Source: Dioscorea cayenensis subsp. rotundata (lineage: Eukaryota; Streptophyta; Magnoliopsida; Dioscoreales; Dioscoreaceae). Taken from it: DNA of 64,000 bases. Every line of letters starts with the position of its first letter. The first letter of the stretch is position 1. Under the pieces are notes generated by a model. That model saw only the letters and a program-made list of their open reading frames with translations, was not told the origin of the DNA and searched no databases. The position numbers were made by a program, and so were the translations under genes. Positions 11,401 to 22,513 of the stretch are shown one piece after another. The stretch covers positions 558,001 to 622,000 of the forward strand of contig NC_052477.1 of the NCBI RefSeq assembly GCF_009730915.1, in the 5' to 3' direction.

Positions 11401-14400
11401 AGTGCATTAGCTCTTCAAGATCATGGATGGAAGAGATGTTATCAGAGATAATGAAGCGAGATTTTGAATTATTTGTTGTCTCGACCTGTCATATAAGAGC
11501 GTTTCTTCAGCAAAGTATGATTCTGAATACAGAGCAAACTGTTCACAACCATCCCGAGCAGACACTATCACGGTGGAGAGATAGTAGCATGTCAGTGAAT
11601 GTTTCTCAAGCAGTCTCCAAGGTTCATGCTGGATCTGTTTCCACAATTCAATGTGACGAAAATATTTTGCTCAAAGAAGCATCCCAAGATGTATTCAGTT
11701 CCAAAGAGGTGAAGTATTTCCTTTCAGAAAGAAGTGCTGAAGATGCAAATAATGTAGTAAGGAATACTTCAATGAATGAGGAGTTGGCTCGGAAACATGA
11801 TCTGGTGGAAGGGCTCCTCTTTGATATTAGATTATTACAAGAGTCTGCTACCAATGTAAAGGGCATGAAAGACGAAACTGATAAAATTGCCTTATCTCTG
11901 GAAGTGATTAGGGCTAAACTTGTTATTAAGACTGCTCAGGTTGATGACCTTTTGGTTCAGCAACAAGGTCTGGAAGCTCGGCTGATTGAAAGTGAGACTG
12001 CACTTTCCAGTACAAGATCTGAATTGGAACAATCCCAGGAAACCTTAGCTACACTATCGTATGAAAACTCAAGATTGAGAATGTTGTTGGAAGATGCATA
12101 TTTCCAGAAGTCACAAACTGATGAGTTGTTGAAAGATGAGAAGAAGGTTATTGAAGGTTTAGAGAAGGAAATTCTTTCAATGAATACTTCTATTGAGGCA
12201 AAGGATCTCTCATCTGTTGAGGAAGTTATGGATGAATTAAGAATGTTAAGTAATGAAAGGGATCACTTGCGGGCAGAGATTGTTGCTTTGAATGATAAGC
12301 TTGAGATGGCAAGTGCTTTAGCTGATGAAAATGAAGCCATTGCTGTGGAGGCCCGTCAGGTGTGGTTTTCTATATAAACCAAACTGCTCTTGTTTGTCCT
12401 TGGCTTGATGTCTCCCTCTAAAGTTGACACAACATTTTATCTTTCAGGTTGCTGAAGCAAGTAAAATTTATGCCGAAGAGAAGGAAGAGGAGGTTAAGGT
12501 TCTCGAGCGTTCTATTAATGAACTAGAGAGCACTGTAGAAATCCTAGAGAAGAAGGTAGTCTTAAGATTCTTTGTTCTTCTAGAAATTCTTTGGTCTCTT
12601 TTTTAGTATTAAGAGATCTTCATTGTCTTACAACAAAAACAATTCTCTATTTTCATCGAGTGTGTTCAAGCCATGAGTGCTCTCAACTTCTAATGTCAAG
12701 ATTTTCATTGACTGTTATCAGGTGAATGAACTCCAAGAGGAAGCAGAAAGTCACAAGTTGGTAAGAAGAGATTCAGAACTAAAAGTTCAAGCTCTCTCAC
12801 AGAGAATGCTCACAGTAGAAGGCATCGCTGGAAATTTAATGGCAGAGGATTTTCAGTTGTCAAGGTAAAGTAGTTTCTTCACATTGCAGTATCTTTAATG
12901 ATAAAACAGCAGGAAAATTCTTAAATATCTCACAAAATACAGAATTATAATGCAGGCATTCAGATGGCGAGGTTGCTGAACTTTTTGAAGCAAGAAAGTG
13001 TATTGAGGAGCTTGAAACAGAAATAGCTTATAAAGAAGAAGAGGTTTAACTCTAACCTGATCATACTGTAGTTTTCTTCTTCTAACATTTAGCCATCGGT
13101 TATTTGTATTAACATTTCTGTTCCTTCTGTTTATAAAGAACAAACAGTATAGAGATCACATCACTGAACTGCTTCTACATTCTGAAGCCCAATCATCATT
13201 ATACCAAGAGAAGGTATGAATTATTATTGCACGCTAACTCACTTTAAATGAACTCTACAAGTTCTAAACTGTTGTTCTTATTGAGTGACAGTTCAAGGCA
13301 TTGGAGGATATGATTTCTGAGTTTAAAGCGGATCCTCCACCTTCCAAAACTACTGCCTCAGTTACCAGTAGAGGAGAGAAAACACCATTGAGAACAAGAC
13401 GTTCTGGGTCACCATTCAGATGTATATCAAATTTGGTTCAACAGATGAGTTGTGAGAATGACCAGGAATTATCTATTGCTAGAACTCGCATACAAGAACT
13501 AGAATCACTTGCTGCCAACAGGCAAAAAGAGGTACTATACTATGTTCTTTTCCTAGCTTCTTATGAATCTTATGCATTAATGTCTCAGGAAAACCAGTTA
13601 CACTCGTCACTTTCCTACCTCCTACCCTTCCTATCATCTCAATTGTGGTCTACCTAATTTTATTTGTGATGATTATGCAGATATGCATGTTAAGCGCAAG
13701 ATTGGCGGCAGTTGATAGCATGACACATGACGTAATTCGAGACTTGCTTGGAGTCAAACTGGACATGACTAATTTTGCTGTAAGTTATTTAAACAACTGA
13801 TTAAATTTTCATAGTGCCCGAGAATTTTAACCAATTTCTTTTTTATATTAAGAATTTGATAGATGAAGAACAGCTAGAAAACCTGGTAGAGAAAGCTCAG
13901 CAGCAAGCTGGAGAAACAGAAGAGAAGGTGCTATATGCTTAAGAACAGTTTGTCACTGTTGCCATTAAACGGCCATAATTAATCTAGTGCTTTGCTGTGT
14001 TAGGAGAACGAGATTTTGAATCTGAAGGATCAAATTGATGATCTCCTCTTGGAAAGGAACAGGTGAGGTTTCATTCAAACTTCAAATTTCAAATATGAAT
14101 GACTAAATCAAGAACTGGGCTCTACAAACATAAAGAATATATTTGGCATGGAATTGATAATTATTCGACTAATTTAGCTAATGAAACAATGACTAATATT
14201 GCTTACCAGTTGGCTGGAAGAAATTAATCAAAGGAAAGTTGAAATGCTCACTTGTCAAGTGAAAGTTGAGAGGCTTCAACAGCGCGATCAACTCCTCACA
14301 GCGCAAAATGAGATGCTGAAGGTACTCTTGATTTGTTTTCAGTCTTTTAGTTGTTTGTTCGAGCAAGCTCTTTAATTGCATTGTCACTCTACAGTTAGAC

Positions 14401-14695
14401 AAAAAGAACCTGCATCGGAAGATTGCACAATTGGATGAAACAATAAAGAAACTGGCCGGGCCTCAAAGTATAATCCGAGATCAAATACAGCAACCTATAA
14501 ACACAAGAAGGGTAATAATTTATTTTTATTATGCAAGTCTTGTTCATCTATGTTCATGTTTCATTTACTGTTAGAATGATCAGAAAACTGTTACAACAGG
14601 CATCTGGTTTTATGAGAGTTGACAGTGATGAGTTGCAGCGGAGGAGTGCAACACCTTGTCGATCAAATGTTCGACCCCAATTTGATCAACATTGA
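5467..14695 (+). CDS. KIN-12 family kinesin (phragmoplast orienting kinesin type), 1922 aa, 31 exons
   Basis: Exons: 5467-5853, 6131-6286, 6381-6464, 6546-6665, 6743-6856, 6944-7036, 7129-7289, 7366-7440, 7667-7754, 7860-7918, 8029-8092, 8207-8272, 8356-8520, 8609-8713, 8881-9116, 9232-9301, 9396-9428, 9614-9693, 9815-9881, 10026-12359, 12448-12555, 12722-12864, 12956-13043, 13139-13213, 13292-13531, 13681-13779, 13853-13927, 14004-14062, 14210-14321, 14395-14511, 14600-14695. All join in frame at GT-AG sites. A Ser/Pro-rich N-terminus (1-125) precedes the motor (about 126-467), with P-loop GQTGSGKT (~208-215), switch I NSESSRSH (~331-338) and switch II DLAGSER (~366-372). The remaining ~1450 residues are charged coiled coil. 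The motor start [18 protein letters not shown] and the length fit POK1/POK2 (KIN-12C/D). Those are plus-end microtubule motors at the preprophase band and phragmoplast that orient the division plane. Start ATG 5467 is followed by a second in-frame ATG. Confidence 0.93.
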
Positions 14696-15148
14696 TGTTG
14701 AATGTTGATCTTCATATGGATACACACGATTCCTGTAAAATAGCATAGTTGTAAATGAGTGTTTTTTTTTAATAATTAATGATTAAATTGAATGTATTTC
14801 AATGTGATTATAACTATGCTACGAGCAAGATAATGAGCAATGGTGCATTTCAGCCAGGTTTCAATAGTCCAAGAAATTATTTTTTATTTTTTTAAAATGA
14901 TTTACTGGCATTTATTATCATCATGTTCAATGAATTATATGAAGTAAAAGAGGAAATTATACTAATATGAATAAAAAAAATCATAATGATATTATGATAT
15001 GCACGTTTGTCATGTCACCTTGTTTTTGACACGTGACAATTTTAAAATACAATGAAAAAAATAATTATTATGACAACAATAAATTAAAAATAATTTTAAT
15101 TCTAAAAAGCATGCACATTGTCCAATGCTAATGGAACCTTATATGGCA
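14696..15148. other. Kinesin 3' UTR and AT-rich spacer
   Basis: Follows the kinesin stop (TGA 14693-14695). The first ~100-150 bases are the likely 3' UTR. Nothing else recognised. Confidence 0.5.
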
Positions 15149-15425
15149 TTAACCCAGTAGAATATTCTATTTAGTCCCTCTAATATAGTCTGTCTGTCCT
15201 TTTGATCTCTCTAATATGATTTGTTCCTAATAATTTCTTGTATTTTAATTTTTGAGAAATATAAGTCACTCTTTTTAATATAATTTATCACTAGGAGATC
15301 TTTATGAGAGCTTCCATTTCTCAAAAATTAAAATATAGAGACCTCCTAGGGACAAATCATATTAGAGGACCAAAAAGACAGACTGACTATATTAAAGAGA
15401 CTAAATAATATATTCTACCTATTAA
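15149..15425. mobile_element. Foldback (MITE-like) element with ~110-bp terminal inverted repeats
   Basis: The left arm (TTAACCCAGTAGAATATTC.., TTTAGTCCCTCTAATATAGT, CTAATATGATTTGT.., TTTTAATTTTTGAGAAAT) returns in reverse complement order in the right arm, ending CTACCTATTAA. Total about 277 bp with a short non-paired centre, so it could form a long imperfect hairpin. No coding capacity. Both ends are TTAA, which could be a target site, but I cannot prove the duplication. Confidence 0.7.
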
Positions 15426-16600
15426 CTATGATATTTCTTCCATGACTTCACATCTAAAACCAATACTATTTAAATTAGAAACTAACTCTAATCAAAGGAA
15501 TTTGAAATTTGTATCGATTATTACCTAATGAAGAGAATTTCAAAATCTTTATACAAGTCTAATTATAGCTGTATGATAATCTAAATAAAGTAACTATCAT
15601 GCTTTCATAGACTTTTTTAACTTGAATTTGACACGGTAACCAGAGAACAAGAATACTTAAGACTGGATTAATTGTATTTTGAATTAACATTTGCTTGTAT
15701 TATAAACAGTTAAGAGGATCTGAGGCTTAATCGGAGTTGACTGAGGTTAGCATCTAATGTCACAAAAAATACTCTTACGAGTTATTTTTTGCTAATTTTA
15801 TTTTATTTTATTTTTTTGCTTTGCACATGGTTTAGATTTTAGCTATTATTCGAGCGTTATTAAATGAAATCATCCGTGGGAATGTAGATCAGTTCACTGA
15901 AGTGCAGATTAGATAATTATTTATATTTGAGTTTTTTTTTTTAAATTTTCTCTGTTTGTTGATAAAATTTTTCATATGATATCAGTAATTTTATAATACC
16001 TCAAAATGTGAGAGGGGGCTACGGAAGATTATGGAAATTTTATTTGCAAATAGAGGGTAAATCTGATTTTTATTTGGGTTTTGTTTTTTATAGTTTGGAT
16101 TCTAATGTTTTTACAAATTGCAGGGTCTGACCAATTTTGAAAAGGTATAATATTTTAGTTGGTCCCTTTACTTTTTCTCTCTCTCGGCTTTTATTTAAAC
16201 GCCCTCGATAGTCTTTCATTTGAACGCTGTCTCACTTGGCTAGAGACGTCTTCAGCTCTCTACTTAGAATATACCCACTTAGCTCCCATGCGAGCATATT
16301 TTTAAAAAGTAGAGACCCATGTAGAGATTTTTAACTAAGTGGCACATTTTCAAAAATAGGAGGACTAGTCTGGAGCATTTCCGAGTAGAGTACTCAAAAA
16401 AGGAGAGATAGAAAAGATACTGACTATTTTTCAGCGATTATAACTTTTGAAAAATATTGTCCCCTTTTTAAATCAAGTCTTCCCAGAGATTTTTTTCAGG
16501 CACGACATCCGAGCGAGAGATATTGGATGGTATGTGTTTTTAATACTTTTATTAATTAATGGATTAGAGGAACAATTATTGATATTATTATATTAATCTG
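15426..16600. other. Intergenic, no gene recognised
   Basis: AT-rich. A second, poorer inverted-repeat candidate lies at about 16160-16430 (TAGTTGGTCCCTTTACTT versus the complement of GATAGAAAAGATACTGACTA). No ORF of interest. Confidence 0.4.
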
Positions 16601-17284
16601 ATGTTATTGATGCAGGCTAGCCTGTTAATGGAAGTTTACTTATTGAATTACACAATAATTCGTGGGAAGACACCGCCGCCGGAATTTGTAGAAAACATCA
16701 ATCGTGTTTCCGAAATCATAAATGGTTATTGTAAATCGCCTAGAGACTTCAGAGCACTGTGTGCCGGGTTCACAGAGTGGTTCCCGAGTCACGCAGCAGT
16801 GCCGTCGGGTGATTCCCGAAAGACTAGCACAAGACGCAAGAAAAGTGTCGGTTCACTGTGGTGGTTCCCAAACAGCAGCTGGTGCCCCATCGCCACCTCA
16901 AAATCCGACGGCTCGGGGATAGAATAAGTATTTTTTTTTATTAAAATGAAAAAAATAATCTTATTCTAAATTTCATTTTTTATCATTAAATTTTAGGTGG
17001 AAGGGATTTACCCTACTTGATGATATGCTTAGCCATAATGGCTATTTGTGCACAGATTCTGACTTCTGCCGTGGAGAAGATTTGGACAGTGATCTTTATC
17101 CTGTATGCTTGCATGTATTTGACATTTTGTGTGATTTACTTACATATTATGTCTGCGGTGGAAATTATAGGAAAGGTCCAAAGTACGGCTACTAAGGTGC
17201 CTGCATGCCTTTGTACCACACTTTTGTTTTCCTTAGCATTTGGAAAAAGGAAAAGTGTTACAGTGGATCCCAATTTGTGTTGGG

Positions 17285-17593
17285 TAAGGGTGGACATGGG
17301 CCGGACTGGATCGAGTCCGACTTGACTCGAGCCATGTTTCTGCTAAATTGCTTTGATTCAAACTCCCGACCCATTTGATTATCATTAGCCCTGCGCCCAA
17401 AATTTCAACCCAACCCTAAAAATAACTAATTTTTATGAAATAATTGAAATAACTAAATAAAACTACTACTACAACCCCTAAAAATCAAACATTTAAAAAA
17501 ATACAATACAAATATTATAAATGTCAAATAAATTTATATAAATAAGTAGAATATTATCAACAAAATATTATATATATAATTATATATATTATA

Positions 17594-17653
<60 letters not shown>

Positions 17654-17832
17654 TTATTCGTCGAGACGGGTCGGGTCGGGTCAAAATTCATCCCGACCCA
17701 AACCCACTGCAAATTCAATCAGCAAAAACATTTGAGTTCAACCCGCTGGGACTAACTTTCTAAACCCGAGCTCGTATTTTTTGGGCTGGGTTCAGGCCAA
17801 CCCATGGGTCGCCCGGCCCATGTCCACCCCTA
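17285..17832. mobile_element. hAT-type non-autonomous DNA transposon, 548 bp
   Basis: The left end TAAGGGTGGACATGGGCCGG and the right end (reverse complement TAGGGGTGGACATGGGCCGG) form 20-bp terminal inverted repeats with one mismatch. An 8-bp direct repeat GTGTTGGG flanks it at 17277-17284 and 17833-17840. An 8-bp duplication is the hAT superfamily signature. The middle is AT-rich and includes a long (AT)n run (about 17597-17650); there is no transposase. The good duplication suggests a fairly recent insertion. Confidence 0.88.
17597..17650. repeat. (AT)n microsatellite inside the hAT element
   Basis: Uninterrupted TA dinucleotides over about 50 bases; likely length-polymorphic. Confidence 0.9.
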
Positions 17833-17890
17833 GTGTTGGGGTGGGTATTGGAGTCACTGTTTACTGTTGCACATGTGGCACAGGAGAGTG

Positions 17891-18103
17891 GTAAGTAATT
17901 TTTATTTTGTAATTTTTTTATTTATGTAATTTATATATTAATGTATTTTTTTGTTATGATTGCAGGTTGAGAAGCAGGGGAGATGATACTGTCATTCATT
18001 TGTATCTTTCTCATAGATGACATGACTCGGTAAGTTATTTTTGTTCTTAATTTTTTTTATTTATATTATTTATATATTAATGTATATTTTGTTATGATTG
18101 CAG
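17891..18103 (+). repeat. Tandem duplication of an intron-like segment
   Basis: Two copies (about 17891-17965 and 18030-18103) each begin GTAAGT(T)A, run through TTATATATTAATGTAT and end GTTATGATTGCAG, followed by G/TTTGAGAAGC. Both ends look like splice sites, as if an intron plus part of its downstream exon had been duplicated. Confidence 0.65.
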
Positions 18104-18153
18104 TTTGAGAAGCCGAGTTGCTGATTCACATTTTGTATTTTTGACACATATAT

Positions 18154-20910
18154 TGTCACACCCACCCCTTCTACCGAGGTAGAATGTGGCACCCATCGCT
18201 TAAAAATTTCTTTTTAACCTGAAACCCCGACACCTCTCTCAAAACCAAATCAGACTTACAAATTACAATTTACAACTTTACACCAACCGCAGTGGATTCA
18301 AATACATAAATACAACAAAATATATTAACTCAAATTTAGAGTACAACCGCTACAAGATCACGATACCAACAAATATAAAAGAAAAGTATGGGACCCACTC
18401 GGCAGTCTTGGACTTAACCCCCGATCTAGCTCTAAACTTGAACTGTGCAATCTAGGGTCTTGCTCCTGCAGCTACATGACATTACTGGGCCATTAGAGCG
18501 GCTTAATAATTTCAAATACTCAAATACGATATATAAAAAGTATATAAATACCAACTTTTTCAAATAATTTTCCAACTTTTCCAAAAATACCGTAATTCTA
18601 GCAAAAATACATTTTTAAAGAACTTTTGAAACATAAATTCATCACAAATCAATATCAAATCAATTTTCTAGGAAAATCCAAATTGCAGGAGAGACTCGTC
18701 TCCTAAGAGCGATAAATCGGCTCTCGCCTCATCACAACTCAAAATAATCAAAGTAATATAAAACCATTCTCAATTCCACTACTGAAAACTCCTCCCCCAC
18801 TTAGCCGCTCAGCGACTAGGGAGTGAGCCGCCAAGGTCTCATAACCTCGACGCTGGGCCCACCGGCCCTGAAGCTGACTCGGATCCTCGACGATCATCCA
18901 ATCGTGGCCCCTACGCCCCACCGACCGACAAATCAACACTCAGTCCACCACGCCACTCTCTAAAGGTCGGCCCGTGGGGACCCACTATCGCAGTGAGTCG
19001 TGCCTAGCCCGCCACCATCCAAAACCAATATGTAAACGTAGCAATAATACAACTCAGATAAATACATCACATGGTCCTTATCCGGTAGACAAGCATTCAC
19101 ATCACGTAAAAATAAACATCATTTCCACAAAGCCCAACGTCAAAAGTATAACAACGATAAAAACCAAGAAAATCCAGATCCACGATACCATTCCTATTCC
19201 GTGAATGAAAACCAATTCCCACAAATATTGTTGGTAAAAACATTTTAAAATGCTTTCTGAGCATGATTTCACAAATCATTCCAAATCAAAGCATATATAA
19301 CCATAGAAATAAATACAATTTAATTCGAATAATTAAATCACATATACATGTATTTTCACTATCTCACAAACACGATAATTATACTGTAAACTCGGCTGTA
19401 TCAACACGATTGTCGTGAACATCAACAAGCAAAGTAAATAATGTGATACCCCAACATTATACGCCAATTAAACACTGATAAAAAGAAATACTTAAACAAT
19501 TAGTTTTCAAAATACTAGCCATTAAATAATTATTTCAAAAATAATAATAATTAATCAATTATTTAAAATAATAGCCACTACCAACTCACCCTGTCCCTTG
19601 GCTCCTTCCTAGACCAAACTCCTCCCATGATCTAATAACACCTAATGAATAATATAATAAAAATAAATAAACATATTTAAACTCAAAGAAAATACAAAAA
19701 TAATAATAGACTCTTTTATCGACCCACTACTCCAATCGGTTAAAAATCCGACTTGCATAATCCAACCCGAGCTTTCAATTGTATTTAAACAAACTCGCTA
19801 GGCTAAACATCAATCAATCAAACCAATCTTAATCAGACCGAACCAAACTTAATTTCACCGAACCAACTCGAACCAACTCAATTCTTATTCAAAAATCCAT
19901 CGAACCAACTTGGTTCAGCCCCAAAACCCTTAGCCCAAACTCAACTGAACCCAAACCTAAACTATCTCAACTTCCGATTTGACTGCCCAACTTAACCAAA
20001 ATCAATTCAACTCAACCAACTCATTTCAACTTGGTTTGGATCCAACCAAATCAAATTTGGTTAAACCCCAACAAATCATCCAACCATCTTTCATTAACAC
20101 CTTAATCATCATCATCATCAACTTAATTAATCAAACTAAACCCTAATCTCAGCGCTACAAGAATCCATATGAATCTGTATAACCTCATCTCCATTTCATC
20201 TGATTAACTCGAATACGCTTTTCTCAAAACAATTTCTACACTCATCATCATATTAATTAAAACATGCTTTTTCAACCCAAATAAATCATTTTTCTTCATC
20301 AAATCCACCAAATACACACACACATACATTCAAGATACCAATAAATAAATCATCACAATACTTACCAAACAATACTTCATCCTATTCTCCTCCATCAAGC
20401 ACACAAAGCTCCATCACTCCCATCTTTCTTTTGCTTTTAACTCACTGCCATCGTAGCAGGAAAGAACGGTAGCGAGATGGAAAGGTTATGAACACTCAAG
20501 AGTCTAGATTTTTCTCCCACTCAAGCTTTTCACCAAAATTTACATTTAGTCCTCTCAAAACTTAACTTCTACAAGTCAGTCCTGCAAACTCACAAATGGT
20601 CCCTGAATTATGAAAATAGTATTCTCAAAAGGTCCTTGAAACTATCAAATGGTCCTTGAAGTATAACATACAATATTTCAAAAAGGTCCCTACCGTCTTA
20701 CCTTTTTCAGTCCTTGGTTTCAGAAATATTTTATATCAATCCTTTTCTATTACCTTTAACCCAAAATCTTTTAAAAACTTTACACTTAAGTCCTGTTCTC
20801 ATCCACTTGGGGTTTTCAACAAGATTACTCTCGAGAAAATTCTTACCGAGAACTGTAGAAATACCTCAATATATTTTTCCAACGATATGTAAAGGTTCAG
20901 TGGTATTACT
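18154..20910 (-). repeat. 3' LTR (in element orientation)
   Basis: Parallel to 22514-25312 throughout, for example CACCCACCCCTTCTACCGAG at the left end and AGGTCCCTACCG near the right end. Differences are mostly scattered 1-5 base indels. The terminal base pair at 20909-20910 is altered (AG instead of TG on the minus strand). ORFs in it are not coding. Confidence 0.82.
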
Positions 20911-22513
20911 AATCCTTCCTTAAGAAAATTTCGTCCTCGAAATTTCTTAGGGACGATAAACATGATATCACCGAGTTCACTTGTTCCAAACTGCTCTCTT
21001 TGTTCCAAACTGCTCAACAAAGAATAACAACACCGCCATTGCGGATGTCCAAGTATCACGATGATCAAAGTGAAGTCGATTCCTCTCAGACGGTGTTATA
21101 CACCAGATACAACACTCTTCCCGATGTGTTACTCGCTTCCTCACTTCCAAAACTCATACAATAAAACAATCTTGTATTTTTCCACAATCCAAGAGAAAAG
21201 CAACTTTCATGCCCCAAGTAGGAAATACATCATAATCGAGATACAGCAGTATATACAAACATCTCAAGCACACAAAGCTGATAATAAAACAGATGCTATT
21301 CCCACTATTCACAAGTCCTCATACGCCCATACGAACCTCATCCTCGTCTCACTTGCTTCATGGCTCAACCTTTCCTGCCCATCGCTTTCAATCACGCGAC
21401 CATAGTTAAGGACTCGCACGGGCATCATCATAGCACGCAACCCCCGTGAACTCCACACCTCCTTCCTCAATTCTCGCATACGACTCGCCCAGTGAAAACG
21501 CTCTCATGCAGATATCTCACCAAGCCAACTCATAGAGCTAAAAATCTCTCGGTATCTCACGGGTCGACCACATAACGAGCCTGCAGGGACGTAAACATCG
21601 ATCACTGTCATTTCTGTGTAGCTGATCAATAGTAACTCAGAAGATGCCGAGGCAACAAGAGCGAGCTAGAGACATGAGCAAAGAATATGGGTTTCCATCT
21701 CTTCTTCCCCTCATCTCGCTCCTCCTCTCCCTTCTCCTGCTCCTTCCCACTTCTCTCTCCTCGCTCTTCCTTCCTCTCGTCGCTTTCCTTCCAGAAATAT
21801 CTCTACTCTTTCTCTATTATACCCTGGAGGAGGGTCCCCGCCCTCAGTCGCCCCAAACGCCTCTGGTTCCATTACTCAAAAATCCTTAAGACACTCAAAA
21901 TTCCAATCACTGAAAACGCAAAGTCCGATCTCTCCTCTATTTAAACACAATTAAACCACACTTAGAGTGAGCCCTGCTTATAATTCATCCAAAGTCCGAC
22001 TAAATCAAACGCTCGAATCAATGTGCACATCGTGACACACCTTTTAAGAATCAATGTAAAGCGATAAAGTAAGATCCGGTTACTCTACCATAGCACTCTC
22101 CATATTCTTAAGCACTGTATGCCCAAAGTATCTTTCAAATCATAAACTGCAGAAATCATCGTAGCGCCAACTAAAGAGAATGCCAAATACCCTTCTTCAG
22201 CAACTTTAAGTTAACTTATTTTCGATAAAACCAATTCCAATAACATCTCAAACCCGCGATCGTGGATCATGCACAGATCGCTCACCGCCTCAAATATCAA
22301 AACCTACGACCGACCTCATTCCCAATACGTGCAACTTAGGGTGTTTAACCGACTGAGACTCTTAATACTTCTACCGGGCCCTTAACTTTCCGTCTAATCC
22401 CTACTAAACCTCTAAGTCTAGTATACGACTTCTAAACTTTAGGCTCGCATCACAACCCGCGATCTCTACTCAACCACTGTGGATATCTCAACCTCACACT
22501 GATACCAAAAGAC
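20911..22513 (-). other. Internal region of the LTR element, no intact pol
   Basis: The minus strand carries a purine-rich tract and a short FRGRNF-type tail near 20911-20950, then about 1.5 kb without a recognisable gag-pol domain. The longest plus ORFs (21061-21405, 21644-21889) are low-complexity Ser/Leu/Pro frames. Confidence 0.6.
22496..22507 (-). other. Primer-binding site candidate
   Basis: The minus strand reads TGGTATCAGTGT, six bases inside the 5' LTR. Its first nine bases match the common plant PBS complementary to initiator Met tRNA (TGGTATCAGAGC). Confidence 0.6.

Larger units (their letters stand above)
16617..18140 (+). pseudogene. Unrecognised exon-like pieces, possibly a decayed gene or transposon fragment
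   Basis: A TGCAG acceptor-like site precedes a GC-richer block reading ASLLMEVYLLNYTIIRG.. to a stop at 16925-16927. A second block begins after TTTTAG at 16997 and includes a 17017-17325 frame interrupted by the element at 17285-17832. Two small exon-like pieces (from 17966 and 18104) sit behind near-identical AT-rich intron-like segments. I do not recognise the protein; the mixed frames and stops suggest a relic. It could also be non-coding. Confidence 0.3.

Noticed and set aside
16160..16430. Second foldback element
   Set aside because: Arms match only loosely and no target duplication is visible; noted only in the intergenic entry.
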